NCBI GenBank assembly: GCA_017538795.1
Contig: JAFYIE010000117.1
Span: 1-55,828 of the forward strand
Direction of reading: 5' to 3'
Length of the DNA stretch: 55,828 bases
From: Bacteroidales bacterium
GTDB taxonomy: Bacteria > Bacteroidota > Bacteroidia > Bacteroidales > F082
Shown here: piece by piece, positions 1 through 7,555 of the stretch
Layout: each line of letters opens with the position of its first letter
Position numbering within the stretch: position 1 is the stretch's first letter
The notes under the pieces: model-generated
What the model saw: only the letters and a program-made list of their open reading frames with translations
What the model was told of the DNA's origin: nothing
Databases searched by the model: none
Position numbers and translations under genes: made by a program

Positions 1-1188
1 ATGTATACAAACTTTCAAGAGTATCTGAAGAAGGAATTGGCTCAGATTGAAGCCGATGGCCTCTATAAGAATGAACGTATCATTGAAAGCCCTCAGGGTG
101 CTGAAATCCTTGTGAAAGGCAAGAAATGCTTGAACTTCTGCGCAAACAACTACCTCGGACTTGGCAACAATCCGGAGCTTATCGCAGCAGCAAAGAAGGG
201 CATGGACGAGCGCGGTTTCGGAATGGCATCTGTCCGTTTCATCTGCGGTTGCCAGGACCTCCACAAGAAACTCGAGCAGAAAATCGCTGAGTTCTTCGGC
301 ACTGAGGATACTATTTTATATGCCGCTTGCTTCGACGCCAACGGCGGCGTGTTCGAGCCATTGCTCAACGAGCAGGACGCTATCATCAGCGACGCTTTGA
401 ACCACGCTTCTATCATCGACGGCGTGCGTCTCTGCAAAGCACAGCGTTTCCGCTATGCCAACGCCGACATGGCTGACCTCGAGAAACAACTCCAGGATGC
501 ACAGAAATGCCGCTTCCGCCTCATCGTCACCGACGGCGTGTTCTCGATGGACGGTAACGTCTGCCCTCTCGACAAGATTTACGAACTCGCACAGAAATAC
601 AACGCCATGGTGATGGTCGACGAGAGCCACTCAGCAGGCGTGGTCGGCAAGACAGGCCGCGGCGTGACAGAACGCTACAACCTCCGTGGCAAGATCGAAA
701 TCCTCACCGGCACACTCGGCAAGGCATTCGGCGGCGCCATGGGCGGCTTCACAACAGGCCGTAAAGAAATCATCGACATGCTGCGTCAGCGCTCACGTCC
801 TTACCTCTTCTCAAACTCAATGGCACCGGGCCTCGTGGCAGCAGGTATCCGTATGTTCGAGATGATGGCAGAGACCAACGAGCTTCAGGACAAGCTTCAC
901 GCCAACACCGATTACTTCATCAAGCAGATGCTCGCTAAGGGCTTCGACTGCAAACCGTCAGAGTCAGCTATCTGCGCCGTGATGCTCTACGACGCTCCGC
1001 TCTCACAGAAGTTCGCAGCCAAGATGCAGGAAGAAGGCATCTTCGTAACAGGTTTCTACTACCCTGTCGTTCCTAAAGGCCAGGCCCGAATCAGAGTTCA
1101 GATTTCGGCAGCACATGAGAAAGAACATCTTGACAAGTGCATCAACGCATTCGTGAAGATTGGAAAAGAATTAGGCGTTATAAAATAA
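1..1188 (+). CDS. kbl: Glycine C-acetyltransferase (2-amino-3-ketobutyrate CoA ligase)
   Basis: PLP-dependent alpha-oxoamine synthase, 395 residues, full family length. It cleaves 2-amino-3-ketobutyrate with CoA into glycine and acetyl-CoA, the second step of threonine catabolism. The protein aligns end to end with E. coli Kbl as I remember it: NFCANNYLGL near residue 47, DALNHASIIDGVRLCKA near 131, DESHSAGVVG near 208, and the PLP lysine in GTLGKAFGG (about Lys241). The first base of the window is the A of its ATG, and the N-terminus looks complete. The tdh-like gene follows after 8 bp, so the two are almost certainly one operon. Cytoplasmic enzyme. Confidence 0.96.
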   Translation: MYTNFQEYLKKELAQIEADGLYKNERIIESPQGAEILVKGKKCLNFCANNYLGLGNNPELIAAAKKGMDERGFGMASVRFICGCQDLHKKLEQKIAEFFGTEDTILYAACFDANGGVFEPLLNEQDAIISDALNHASIIDGVRLCKAQRFRYANADMADLEKQLQDAQKCRFRLIVTDGVFSMDGNVCPLDKIYELAQKYNAMVMVDESHSAGVVGKTGRGVTERYNLRGKIEILTGTLGKAFGGAMGGFTTGRKEIIDMLRQRSRPYLFSNSMAPGLVAAGIRMFEMMAETNELQDKLHANTDYFIKQMLAKGFDCKPSESAICAVMLYDAPLSQKFAAKMQEEGIFVTGFYYPVVPKGQARIRVQISAAHEKEHLDKCINAFVKIGKELGVIK

Positions 1189-1196
1189 GAAATTCA

Positions 1197-2144
1197 ATGA
1201 AAAAGATATTAATCGTTGGTTCCGGCGGTCAGATCGGAACAGAATTGGTGAAGAAGCTCCGTGCTACTTACGGCAACCAGAATGTGGTGGCATCGGATCT
1301 TCGCCCTTTGACAGGTGAGATCGTCGAGAACGGTCCTTTTGAGAGAATCGACTCGACACAGATGATGCAGATTGTCGAAGTGGTTAAGAAATATAACATC
1401 GACACTATTTACAACCTCGCGGCTATCCTTTCTGCAACAGCAGAGAAGAACCCGATGTTGGGTTGGAACGTCGGTATCGGCTCGTTGGTGAACTGCCTCG
1501 AGGTGGCGCGCGTGTTCAACTGCGCAGTGTTCACCCCATCGTCAATCGGTGCTTTCGGCGCATCGACACCGCACGACAACACACCTCAGGACACCATCCA
1601 GCGTCCTAACACCATCTACGGCGTGACAAAGGTGACAGGCGAGCTCTTGAGCGACTACTACTTCACACGTTTCGGCGTTGACACACGTTCAGTGCGTTTC
1701 CCTGGTTTGATTTCGAACCTCACATTGCCAGGCGGCGGCACCACCGACTACGCTGTCGAGATCTACTACGCAGCAGTGAAGGGCGAAAAGTTCTACTGCC
1801 CAATCAGCAAAGGCACCTACATGGATATGATGTACATGCCTGACGCTCTCGACGCCATGGTTGACATCATGGAGGCAGATCCTAAGAAGCTCGTGCACCG
1901 TAACTCATTCAACGTCACTGCAATGAGCTTCGACCCAGAAATCATCTACAACGCCATCAAGAAGTACTATCCGAAGTTCGAGATGGAGTACAAATTCGAC
2001 CCGATCCGTCAGGCTATTGCCGACAGCTGGCCGAACAAGATGGATGACAGCTGCGCTCGCGCTGAGTGGGGCTGGAACCCGAAGTACGACCTCGACAAGA
2101 TGACAGTCGATATGATTGAGACGCTGAAGAAGAAGCTTCTGTAG
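1197..2144 (+). CDS. tdh: L-threonine 3-dehydrogenase, NAD-dependent epimerase (SDR) type
   Basis: Extended short-chain dehydrogenase of 315 residues. The Rossmann motif GSGGQIG lies at residues 8-14 and the catalytic Tyr-x-x-x-Lys is YGVTK at about 141-145. This family oxidises L-threonine to 2-amino-3-ketobutyrate, the substrate of the Kbl encoded 8 bp upstream, so pairing and order support threonine dehydrogenase over a sugar epimerase. An in-frame start exists 60 bp upstream inside kbl, but the ATG at 1197 puts the Rossmann strand (MKKILIVGSGG) at the N-terminus as in homologues. A hairpin terminator follows 39 bp after the stop. Confidence 0.9.
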   Translation: MKKILIVGSGGQIGTELVKKLRATYGNQNVVASDLRPLTGEIVENGPFERIDSTQMMQIVEVVKKYNIDTIYNLAAILSATAEKNPMLGWNVGIGSLVNCLEVARVFNCAVFTPSSIGAFGASTPHDNTPQDTIQRPNTIYGVTKVTGELLSDYYFTRFGVDTRSVRFPGLISNLTLPGGGTTDYAVEIYYAAVKGEKFYCPISKGTYMDMMYMPDALDAMVDIMEADPKKLVHRNSFNVTAMSFDPEIIYNAIKKYYPKFEMEYKFDPIRQAIADSWPNKMDDSCARAEWGWNPKYDLDKMTVDMIETLKKKLL

Positions 2145-2183
2145 TATTTTTCTCCAGCGTGTCTCGACACAAAAAACAAATTA

Positions 2184-2220
2184 AAAAATAGCGGAAGTAA
2201 AAAAACCGCTATTTTTTTTA
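2184..2220 (+). terminator. Rho-independent terminator of kbl-tdh
   Basis: An 11-bp perfect stem, AAAAATAGCGG (2184-2194) with CCGCTATTTTT (2206-2216), an 11-base loop and a run of T. It closes the threonine operon and separates it from the accessory block. Confidence 0.85.
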
Positions 2221-2238
2221 TACATTTTAAAAATTTTG

Positions 2239-2246
2239 TATATTTG
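2239..2246 (+). promoter_or_regulatory. Bacteroidota -7 promoter element (TATATTTG)
   Basis: Exact match to the TAnnTTTG -7 element, in an AT-rich stretch just after the kbl-tdh terminator. Predicted transcription start is about 2251. I see no other TAnnTTTG between here and the ATG at 2570, so it drives the folded RNA and possibly also the three downstream genes. Confidence 0.7.
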
Positions 2247-2250
2247 CAGT

Positions 2251-2513
2251 GACAATAATTCGGTATTTAACAGTAACAAAATATTTGGCTTATGTAGAAA
2301 TCGCATTTAAAATGCACATCATAGAATAAGAAAAAGCGAAGTAGCTTGCACTGGAACTTTTGAAACTTGGACACTTTCAAAACGACATTCCCGGAGTAAA
2401 GCAACGGCGCTCCCGCCATTTGGCGTGGGCTTTACTCGTTGTAATTGGGAATGTCAAGGTAGTCCAAGACCTCAAAAGTTCCGATGAAGGCGAAAAAGTG
2501 CCACGCTTTTTTG
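2251..2513 (+). ncRNA. Long folded RNA element, 6S-RNA-like candidate
   Basis: Nested complementary arms form one long interrupted hairpin. AAAAAGCG (2331-2338) can pair with CGCTTTTT (2504-2511); GGAACTTTTGA (2353-2363) with TCAAAAGTTCC (2472-2482); CTTGGAC (2366-2372) with GTCCAAG (2462-2468); GACATTCCC (2384-2392) with GGGAATGTC (2447-2455); GAGTAAAGC (2394-2402) with GCTTTACTC (2429-2437); and CGCC (2414-2417) with GGCG (2422-2425) at the tip. An internal bubble lies at 2373-2383/2456-2461. A long rod with a bubble and its own promoter recalls 6S RNA, including the Bacteroidales-1 motif since reported as 6S RNA in this order. I cannot confirm the family. The alternative is a long structured 5' leader for the gene at 2570. 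The segment 2251-2330 is less structured and may not belong to the mature RNA. Confidence 0.6.
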
Positions 2514-2569
2514 TGTGCAAAAACTAATAATGGCACCATCACAAGATTCATTATTAACAAAACACACAA

Positions 2570-3925
2570 ATGAAAAAACTTTTTATTTTTCTTTTTTGCT
2601 TGGTATTATCAGTAGGTGCATTCTGTCAAAAGACTGTAGCAGTCTATGTCACATCAAGCGAAAGCGTTTCTCCTGAGACAAAAAGAATTTTAGGCAGCGA
2701 ACTCGTATCAGCAATAACCAGAACTAACGAATATGTCGCCATTGAAAGAACTGATGAGTTTATGGCGCAAGTTTCGCAAGAACGTGGCAATTATGAGATC
2801 GATGATGCGAAACTATTTGACTTAGGAAAAAAATTCGGTGCAAGTAATGTTTGTGTTGCTGATGTTACAAAATTCGGCGAAGAATATTATATCGTCGCGC
2901 GTCTATTGGATATCAGGACATCAAAAGTTTGGCGCACATCAAGGAAATACTCAAAACTAAACTCTCTCAAAGAACTTGTTGAGACTTCTGAATCATTGGC
3001 AGAAGGACTTTTTGGACAAACCAAAGAGTTTTCGACATACGCCAATGGTGACAACAAAGACAATCTGACACTTATCACAAAGATAGAGAATCGAGAAACA
3101 TATACCAAAGTAACCTTTAAAATTGTCACCATATCGCCATCACAACAAATAGGCATTTCAAGCGAAACATATATTGAAGATGTGGCAACAAGCATCAGAT
3201 ATCCGCTTAAAAACGCTTCCAACATTAATATTATTGACAAAAAGAATTCTAATTACAAAACAATTAATAAAGGTATAACAGAGTATTCTTTGTTTTTTGA
3301 ACTGTTACCTGAAGATGCATCTAATATAATGATAATTGAACCAGGCGGATATGAGTATAAGGATATAATTCTCAAACCTTATGGCAACGAAAATACATTT
3401 GTGTTTGAAGACAAATCGCAACAATTATATAATGAACGCTCTGGCGTAACACCTAATATTAATAATAGAGCTAACGCATCATCAAATACATCTTCTGATA
3501 TTTATGAATATGCGTCAGGCAACATCTATACCAATAATGCCACAAATGGTAAAAGCCATTATGTAGAGGAAGTAAAAAAAGAATCAAAAGATATGGCTTA
3601 TGAAACCGATAATACCGCATTGGAGCAGACAATCGTACGTTGGGATGTACAGTCGAGACCGCAGGGCGCAGACATTTTCTGGAGAGTTGTAAGCAAGGCG
3701 CCAGACGTGAAAAGCACGAACAACAACTACTTAATGACCACGCCTTACGAAGCTACCAGAGCATTGGACATCAAAGGTTTAACTAATCAGAATGCCAGCA
3801 ACGTTCGTATTATCTTGCGTTGCGAAAAAGATGGATATCTGTCTCAAGAAAAGGAGTTTAATGTAAGAATGGTTATGGATCAGGAGGAGATTTCTGCGTT
3901 TTTCAGATTGGTTAAAGAAGAATAG
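2570..3925 (+). CDS. Secreted CsgG-N/LpoB-like protein with C-terminal PEGA-like module
   Basis: 451 residues. A signal peptide (about 1-19, ending AFCQ) precedes a domain resembling the N-terminal fold of CsgG/TolB/LpoB-type proteins: KTVAVYVTSS strand, a helix with 'ETKRILGSELVSAIT', 'YVAIERTDEFMAQV', and 'FGASNVCVADVT...YYIVARLLDI' (to about 150). A variable Asn/Ser-rich middle follows. The last ~102 residues (from about 349) carry 'QSRPQGADIFWRVVSK', 'TTPYEAT' and 'CEKDGY', the layout of a PEGA domain (PxGA, TP, GY). The same module ends the next two genes nearly unchanged. First gene of a three-gene run (gaps 32 and 43 bp) that is AT-richer than the kbl and dcw genes. Function unknown; an envelope role is likely. 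Confidence 0.8.
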   Translation: MKKLFIFLFCLVLSVGAFCQKTVAVYVTSSESVSPETKRILGSELVSAITRTNEYVAIERTDEFMAQVSQERGNYEIDDAKLFDLGKKFGASNVCVADVTKFGEEYYIVARLLDIRTSKVWRTSRKYSKLNSLKELVETSESLAEGLFGQTKEFSTYANGDNKDNLTLITKIENRETYTKVTFKIVTISPSQQIGISSETYIEDVATSIRYPLKNASNINIIDKKNSNYKTINKGITEYSLFFELLPEDASNIMIIEPGGYEYKDIILKPYGNENTFVFEDKSQQLYNERSGVTPNINNRANASSNTSSDIYEYASGNIYTNNATNGKSHYVEEVKKESKDMAYETDNTALEQTIVRWDVQSRPQGADIFWRVVSKAPDVKSTNNNYLMTTPYEATRALDIKGLTNQNASNVRIILRCEKDGYLSQEKEFNVRMVMDQEEISAFFRLVKEE

Positions 3926-3957
3926 AATAATTTGTATTAACAATTAATTATTATATC

Positions 3958-4848
3958 ATGAAAAGACTTTTACTCATTTTGTCAATTGCTATCATTTCAG
4001 TCTTAGCATTAACAAGTTGTGGCGCTCAACAGAAAATGCATATGGCACAGTTCAATTCGATTGAAATCAAAAGAGCGCCTCAGGAACATTTTTCTAATTT
4101 GCAACGTGGCGTTGATATTAAAATTATTCCTACACAGCCACAAAAAGAAAACGATGGGTACACTTATCACATGTCTGGGAAAAGTTTTTATATCACACCA
4201 ACGATTCAGTATGTGCAGTCGATGGGATTTTCAGAGATGTCATCATCTTCAGATTACACATTAATCATTAAAATCAACCAAGCAGATGTTGACGGATTTG
4301 CAGGTAAATCTTACGTTGACATTGAAGTAAAACTTAAAGATGATGAGAATAATGATATATTTACTCAAAACTCCACAGGCAAAGGTAAATCCCTAACAAC
4401 TTTTTCTCATTTTGGTCTTGATAATGCTTATACAAATGCTCTTGAGCAAGTCAATTGGGGAAAAATCGCTTTATTTTTGAAAGAGGCGAAACAACCCAAA
4501 GAAGAACCTAATAAAAGTGTTAAAGGATATGGTGATACAGCTTTAGAGCAAACCATCATCCGTTGGGACGTACAATCAAGGCCACAGGGAGCCGACATTT
4601 TCTGGAGAGTTGTCAGCAAGACACCTGAAGTGAAAAGTTCAAATAACAAGTATCTGATGACGACTCCATATGAAGCGACTAAAGCTTTAGACATCAAAGG
4701 TTTAACATATCAAACATCAAGCAACGTACGTATTATATTGCGTTGTGAAAAGGACGGTTATATGCCACAGGAAAAAGAGTTTGACGTGAGAATGGTTATG
4801 GATCAGGAAGAAATTTCGGCATTTTTTAGATTAGTTAAAGAAGAATAA
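3958..4848 (+). CDS. Lipoprotein with C-terminal PEGA-like module
   Basis: 296 residues. A lipoprotein signal peptide ends in the lipobox LTSC (Cys about 21), so the protein should be lipid-anchored in the envelope. I do not recognise the central part (about 22-190). It contains 'DYTLIIKINQADVDGFAGKSYVDIEVKLKDD', a beta-rich pattern seen in small outer-membrane lipoproteins (quoted here only as a landmark: YTLIIKI and YVDIEVKL). The last ~102 residues (from about 195) are almost identical to the C-termini of the genes before and after it, and all three end in EEISAFFRLVKEE. Middle gene of the trio, 32 bp after the first and 43 bp before the third. Function unknown. Confidence 0.78.
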   Translation: MKRLLLILSIAIISVLALTSCGAQQKMHMAQFNSIEIKRAPQEHFSNLQRGVDIKIIPTQPQKENDGYTYHMSGKSFYITPTIQYVQSMGFSEMSSSSDYTLIIKINQADVDGFAGKSYVDIEVKLKDDENNDIFTQNSTGKGKSLTTFSHFGLDNAYTNALEQVNWGKIALFLKEAKQPKEEPNKSVKGYGDTALEQTIIRWDVQSRPQGADIFWRVVSKTPEVKSSNNKYLMTTPYEATKALDIKGLTYQTSSNVRIILRCEKDGYMPQEKEFDVRMVMDQEEISAFFRLVKEE

Positions 4849-4891
4849 TTCTATTTATTAATAAAAATTTACAACATTAAAATTCAAACAC

Positions 4892-5644
4892 ATGAAAAAA
4901 GTATTCATTATCGGATTGGCATTGATAACAATCCTCACGTCATGCGCGACAATTTTGTCAGGAACGAAAGCAAAAGTGACGGTATCAACATCAACAGGAG
5001 AACCTGCGACTATTAGAGTTGATGGCAGAACTTATAATGTAAATGGTCCTACCCGTATTCAAGTAAACAGAGGTTTTAAATCATCTAAAATTGAAGCAGA
5101 AAATGCGAACTCATACGGTTCGATAGATGTCAACAAAAAATTTAATGCCACAACTTTGTGGAATTTATTATTAGGCGGAATACCAGGTTTTGTTGTTGAC
5201 GGCGTTTCTGGTGCTATGGGTAAACCTGTAACCGACATGTACACCATTTACATGCAAGCTAAGAATAATCAACCTAAGAAAGAGGAACCTAAGAAAGAAG
5301 AGCCAAAGGAAAAGGTTCAAGGTTTAGGAACTACATCTTTGGAGCAGACAATAATTCGTTGGGACATTCAATCGAGACCACAGGGAGCCGACATTTTCTG
5401 GAGAGTTGTCAGCAAGACACCTGAGGTTAAGAGCACCAACAACAAGTATCTCATGACGACACCTTATGAAGCGACTAAAGCCATTGACATCAAAGGTTTA
5501 ACTTACCAAACTTCAAGCAATGTGAGAATCATTTTGCGTTGCGAGAAAGATGGTTACATGCCACAGGAGAAAGAGTTTGATGTGAGGATGGTTATTGACC
5601 AAGAAGAAATTTCTGCATTCTTCAGATTAGTAAAAGAGGAATAA
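4892..5644 (+). CDS. Lipoprotein (CATILSGT type) with C-terminal PEGA-like module
   Basis: 250 residues. A lipoprotein signal peptide ends LTSC (Cys about 18) and runs into ATILSGTKAKVTVSTSTG, a start typical of small lipoproteins that carry PEGA-type strands. A glycine-rich hydrophobic stretch lies around residues 88-110 (WNLLLGGIPGFVVDGVSGAMG). A Lys/Glu/Pro linker with repeated KKEEP then leads to the shared C-terminal module from about residue 147. The linker marks a clean boundary between the gene-specific part and the common module. Last gene of the trio; a strong hairpin terminator follows 29 bp after the stop. Function unknown; probably acts with its two neighbours in the envelope. 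Confidence 0.78.
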   Translation: MKKVFIIGLALITILTSCATILSGTKAKVTVSTSTGEPATIRVDGRTYNVNGPTRIQVNRGFKSSKIEAENANSYGSIDVNKKFNATTLWNLLLGGIPGFVVDGVSGAMGKPVTDMYTIYMQAKNNQPKKEEPKKEEPKEKVQGLGTTSLEQTIIRWDIQSRPQGADIFWRVVSKTPEVKSTNNKYLMTTPYEATKAIDIKGLTYQTSSNVRIILRCEKDGYMPQEKEFDVRMVIDQEEISAFFRLVKEE

Positions 5645-5673
5645 GAATTTTAGTTTTACAACATTGTTTTTGT

Positions 5674-5699
5674 AGCGCGCCTCACGGCGCGCTTTTTTT
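5674..5699 (+). terminator. Rho-independent terminator of the PEGA-module trio
   Basis: GC-rich 8-bp stem AGCGCGCC (5674-5681)/GGCGCGCT (5686-5693), loop TCAC, followed by a T run. It separates the trio from the Abi gene and its RNA. Confidence 0.88.
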
Positions 5700-5771
5700 C
5701 TTCCTTGCGTTATCTATACTGGTACAGGAAAAATATTTTTCAAAAAAAAGAAATTATATTAAAATATTTTG

Positions 5772-5779
5772 TATCTTTG
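5772..5779 (+). promoter_or_regulatory. Bacteroidota -7 promoter element (TATCTTTG)
   Basis: TAnnTTTG match preceded by AT-rich sequence. The predicted start (about 5785) falls right at the 5' foot of the hairpin at 5790-5832, so the small RNA and the Abi gene share this promoter. Confidence 0.75.
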
Positions 5780-5785
5780 CATCCG

Positions 5786-5841
5786 ATATGACCTCCCACG
5801 CTTCCCATTGGAACAGCGCACCCGGGGAGGTCTTCGAGTTT
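5786..5841 (+). ncRNA. Structured RNA upstream of Abi_2 gene (abiF-RNA-like)
   Basis: A perfect 8-bp stem GACCTCCC (5790-5797)/GGGAGGTC (5825-5832) encloses a second stem CGC (5799-5801)/GCG (5816-5818) and TTCC (5802-5805)/GGAA (5810-5813), with a CA bulge, loop CATT and an asymmetric internal loop (5819-5824). The hairpin ends 14 bases before the Abi start and is followed by TTCGAGTTTT. A conserved structured RNA, the abiF motif, is known upstream of abiF-family genes. Position and size fit, but I cannot check the consensus. It could be a leader or a separate small RNA. Confidence 0.6.
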
Positions 5842-5846
5842 TAATT

Positions 5847-6578
5847 ATGGTAAAAGAGCCTTATCAAAAGAGACCTATTTCAATACACGAGCAGGTATTG
5901 AAATTAAAACATCGCGGAATGGTTTTCGATGATGAAAAAAACGCTATGGATTATTTGTCGAATATCAGTTATTATCGTTTAAGAGCATATACATATCCAT
6001 TTCAGGACAACACAAATCCTCATAACGACCATCATTTCATCAGAAACGATATTCACTTCAATGACATCATTGATCTTTACCGTTATGACCGCCAATTAAG
6101 GATTCTCTCAACTCCTGATATGCCGCCTTCATGGATGACTTTGGAAGTCGTTTCCCTTGGCACGTTAAGCAGACTATATAAAAGTTTGAAAAAAGACAAA
6201 ACAAAAAGAGCTTTTGCAGAACAGTTTGGTATTAATGATGTGGAAATAATGGCTAATTGGCTACATGCCTTATCAAATCTCAGGAATTGTTGCGCTCATC
6301 ATAGCAGAATATGGAACCGCCGTTTCATGGTTCAATTGACAATGCCATACAACACCATCCACCCCTTCATAAATAAAGAATATCTTGGCAAGATCAAGCA
6401 AAACAAACTTTTTGCTTTGTTATCATGCATGAAATTTATTAGTGACATTATCAGTCCTAACAATGATTTAAAAACAAAATTAAAACAATTAAACAGCCAA
6501 GGAGGAGCCCTTTTATCGTTACGAGACATGGGCTTTCCTGACAACTGGGAAGAATTCCCTGTTTGGCATAAGAAATAA
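5847..6578 (+). CDS. Abi_2 (AbiF/AbiD) family HEPN-type abortive infection protein, central segment missing
   Basis: 243 residues. The family signatures are present: 'YRLRAYTYPFQ' near residue 43, 'DLYRYDRQLRIL' (76-87), 'PPSWMTLEVVSLGTLSRLY' (93-111) and 'LRNCCAHHSRIWNRR', which holds the HEPN Arg-x4-His motif (Arg146, His151). This superfamily includes RNases of abortive-infection phage defence. In the relatives I know, about 75 residues (a 'DAIERIE' helix and following helices) separate the DRxLR and PPSWM motifs; here they are almost fused, in frame. A frame opens upstream at 5769 but would translate the RNA hairpin, so I place the start at the ATG at 5847. The antiporter gene follows after 5 bp. 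Activity despite the deletion is uncertain. Confidence 0.85.
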   Translation: MVKEPYQKRPISIHEQVLKLKHRGMVFDDEKNAMDYLSNISYYRLRAYTYPFQDNTNPHNDHHFIRNDIHFNDIIDLYRYDRQLRILSTPDMPPSWMTLEVVSLGTLSRLYKSLKKDKTKRAFAEQFGINDVEIMANWLHALSNLRNCCAHHSRIWNRRFMVQLTMPYNTIHPFINKEYLGKIKQNKLFALLSCMKFISDIISPNNDLKTKLKQLNSQGGALLSLRDMGFPDNWEEFPVWHKK

Positions 6579-6583
6579 TAGTT

Positions 6584-7555
6584 ATGACCGCATTACTTCC
6601 ATTATTTCTACTTATTCTCGGCTTTGTGGCGCTGATTCTTGGTGCCAACTGGCTCGTGAATGGCGCTACAAGCGTCGGAGTGAAAGCTAAGTTGTCTCCG
6701 CTCATTATCGGCTTGACGATTGTGGCGTTCGGGACATCGTTGCCGGAGATGATTGTCAATGTGTTCTCGTGCGTCAAAGGGAGCCCGGGACTGGCAATCG
6801 GAAATATCATTGGAAGTAATACGATGAATATTTTGCTCATCTTAGGAGTGAGCGCGATGATTTATCCTATCGATGTGAGCAGGGTTTCGATAAGAAGAGA
6901 TATTCCTGCTGGATTCGTTGCCACTTTGGCGATAACGCTGATGGCAAATGATTTTTTTAGAGGAACCTCGGGAACAATCGACTGGATTGAAGGATTAGTG
7001 CTGCTTTTGATGGGAGCGGGATATCTTTGGCTGACTTTTAAGAAGAACTCGAAAACTTTAGAGAACTCGGAGACCTCAGAGAACTCGGAAACGCCAATAG
7101 AACTTCCTTGGAGCAAAACCATTTTCCAGCTCGTTCTCGGAATTATCGGGCTTTACATCGGAGGCGAGCTCGTCTCGAATAACGCGCAGAAACTGGCTTT
7201 GAGCTGGGGCATGAGCGAGAGCACCGTGGGATTGACAGTCGTCGCAACCGCCACTTCCCTACCCGAGCTCATCACCTCGATAGTGGCGGCATTAAAAAAG
7301 AACTCAGCAATCGCGATAGGCAATGTGCTGGGTTCCAATATCTTAAACATCTTTATGGTGCTCGGCGTGAGCTCGCTGATAATTCCACTACCGTTCGACT
7401 CGAAGATGAATCAACAGCTTCTGATATTATTTGCGGCAAACGCCATCATGCTGACGACTGTTTTCACTGGAAAAGGCCGTAAAATCTCGCGTTTCGAGGG
7501 AGTGATTCTCACCCTCGGCTACGTCGCTTTTATGTTATTTAGCCTCTACAACTAA
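6584..7555 (+). CDS. Calcium/sodium antiporter (CaCA, YrbG-like)
   Basis: 323-residue inner-membrane protein of the K+-dependent Na+/Ca2+ exchanger family. It shows the two inverted alpha-repeats: 'GLTIVAFGTSLPEMIVNVFS' with 'AIGNIIGSNTMNILLILG' (about 44-92), and 'GLTVVATATSLPELITSIVAA' with 'AIGNVLGSNILNIFMVLG' (about 215-265). The repeat glutamates (SLPE) bind the cation. About ten membrane segments, split by a hydrophilic Asn/Ser/Glu-rich loop near residues 145-168. It lies 5 bp after the Abi gene and may be co-transcribed with it. Its 3' end overlaps the convergent DUF389 gene by 21 bp. Confidence 0.93.
   Translation: MTALLPLFLLILGFVALILGANWLVNGATSVGVKAKLSPLIIGLTIVAFGTSLPEMIVNVFSCVKGSPGLAIGNIIGSNTMNILLILGVSAMIYPIDVSRVSIRRDIPAGFVATLAITLMANDFFRGTSGTIDWIEGLVLLLMGAGYLWLTFKKNSKTLENSETSENSETPIELPWSKTIFQLVLGIIGLYIGGELVSNNAQKLALSWGMSESTVGLTVVATATSLPELITSIVAALKKNSAIAIGNVLGSNILNIFMVLGVSSLIIPLPFDSKMNQQLLILFAANAIMLTTVFTGKGRKISRFEGVILTLGYVAFMLFSLYN

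Noticed and set aside
2311-2330. Leader peptide (ATG CAC ATC ATA GAA TAA) with attenuation control
   Set aside because: Only five codons, no run of regulatory codons and no linked amino-acid biosynthesis gene.
2251-2513. tmRNA, RNase P RNA or SRP RNA
   Set aside because: No tag reading frame, no conserved RNase P core segments and no SRP tetraloop signature are visible.
5769-5846. Upstream start for the Abi_2 protein
   Set aside because: It overlaps the promoter and the RNA hairpin, and the added residues do not resemble the family.
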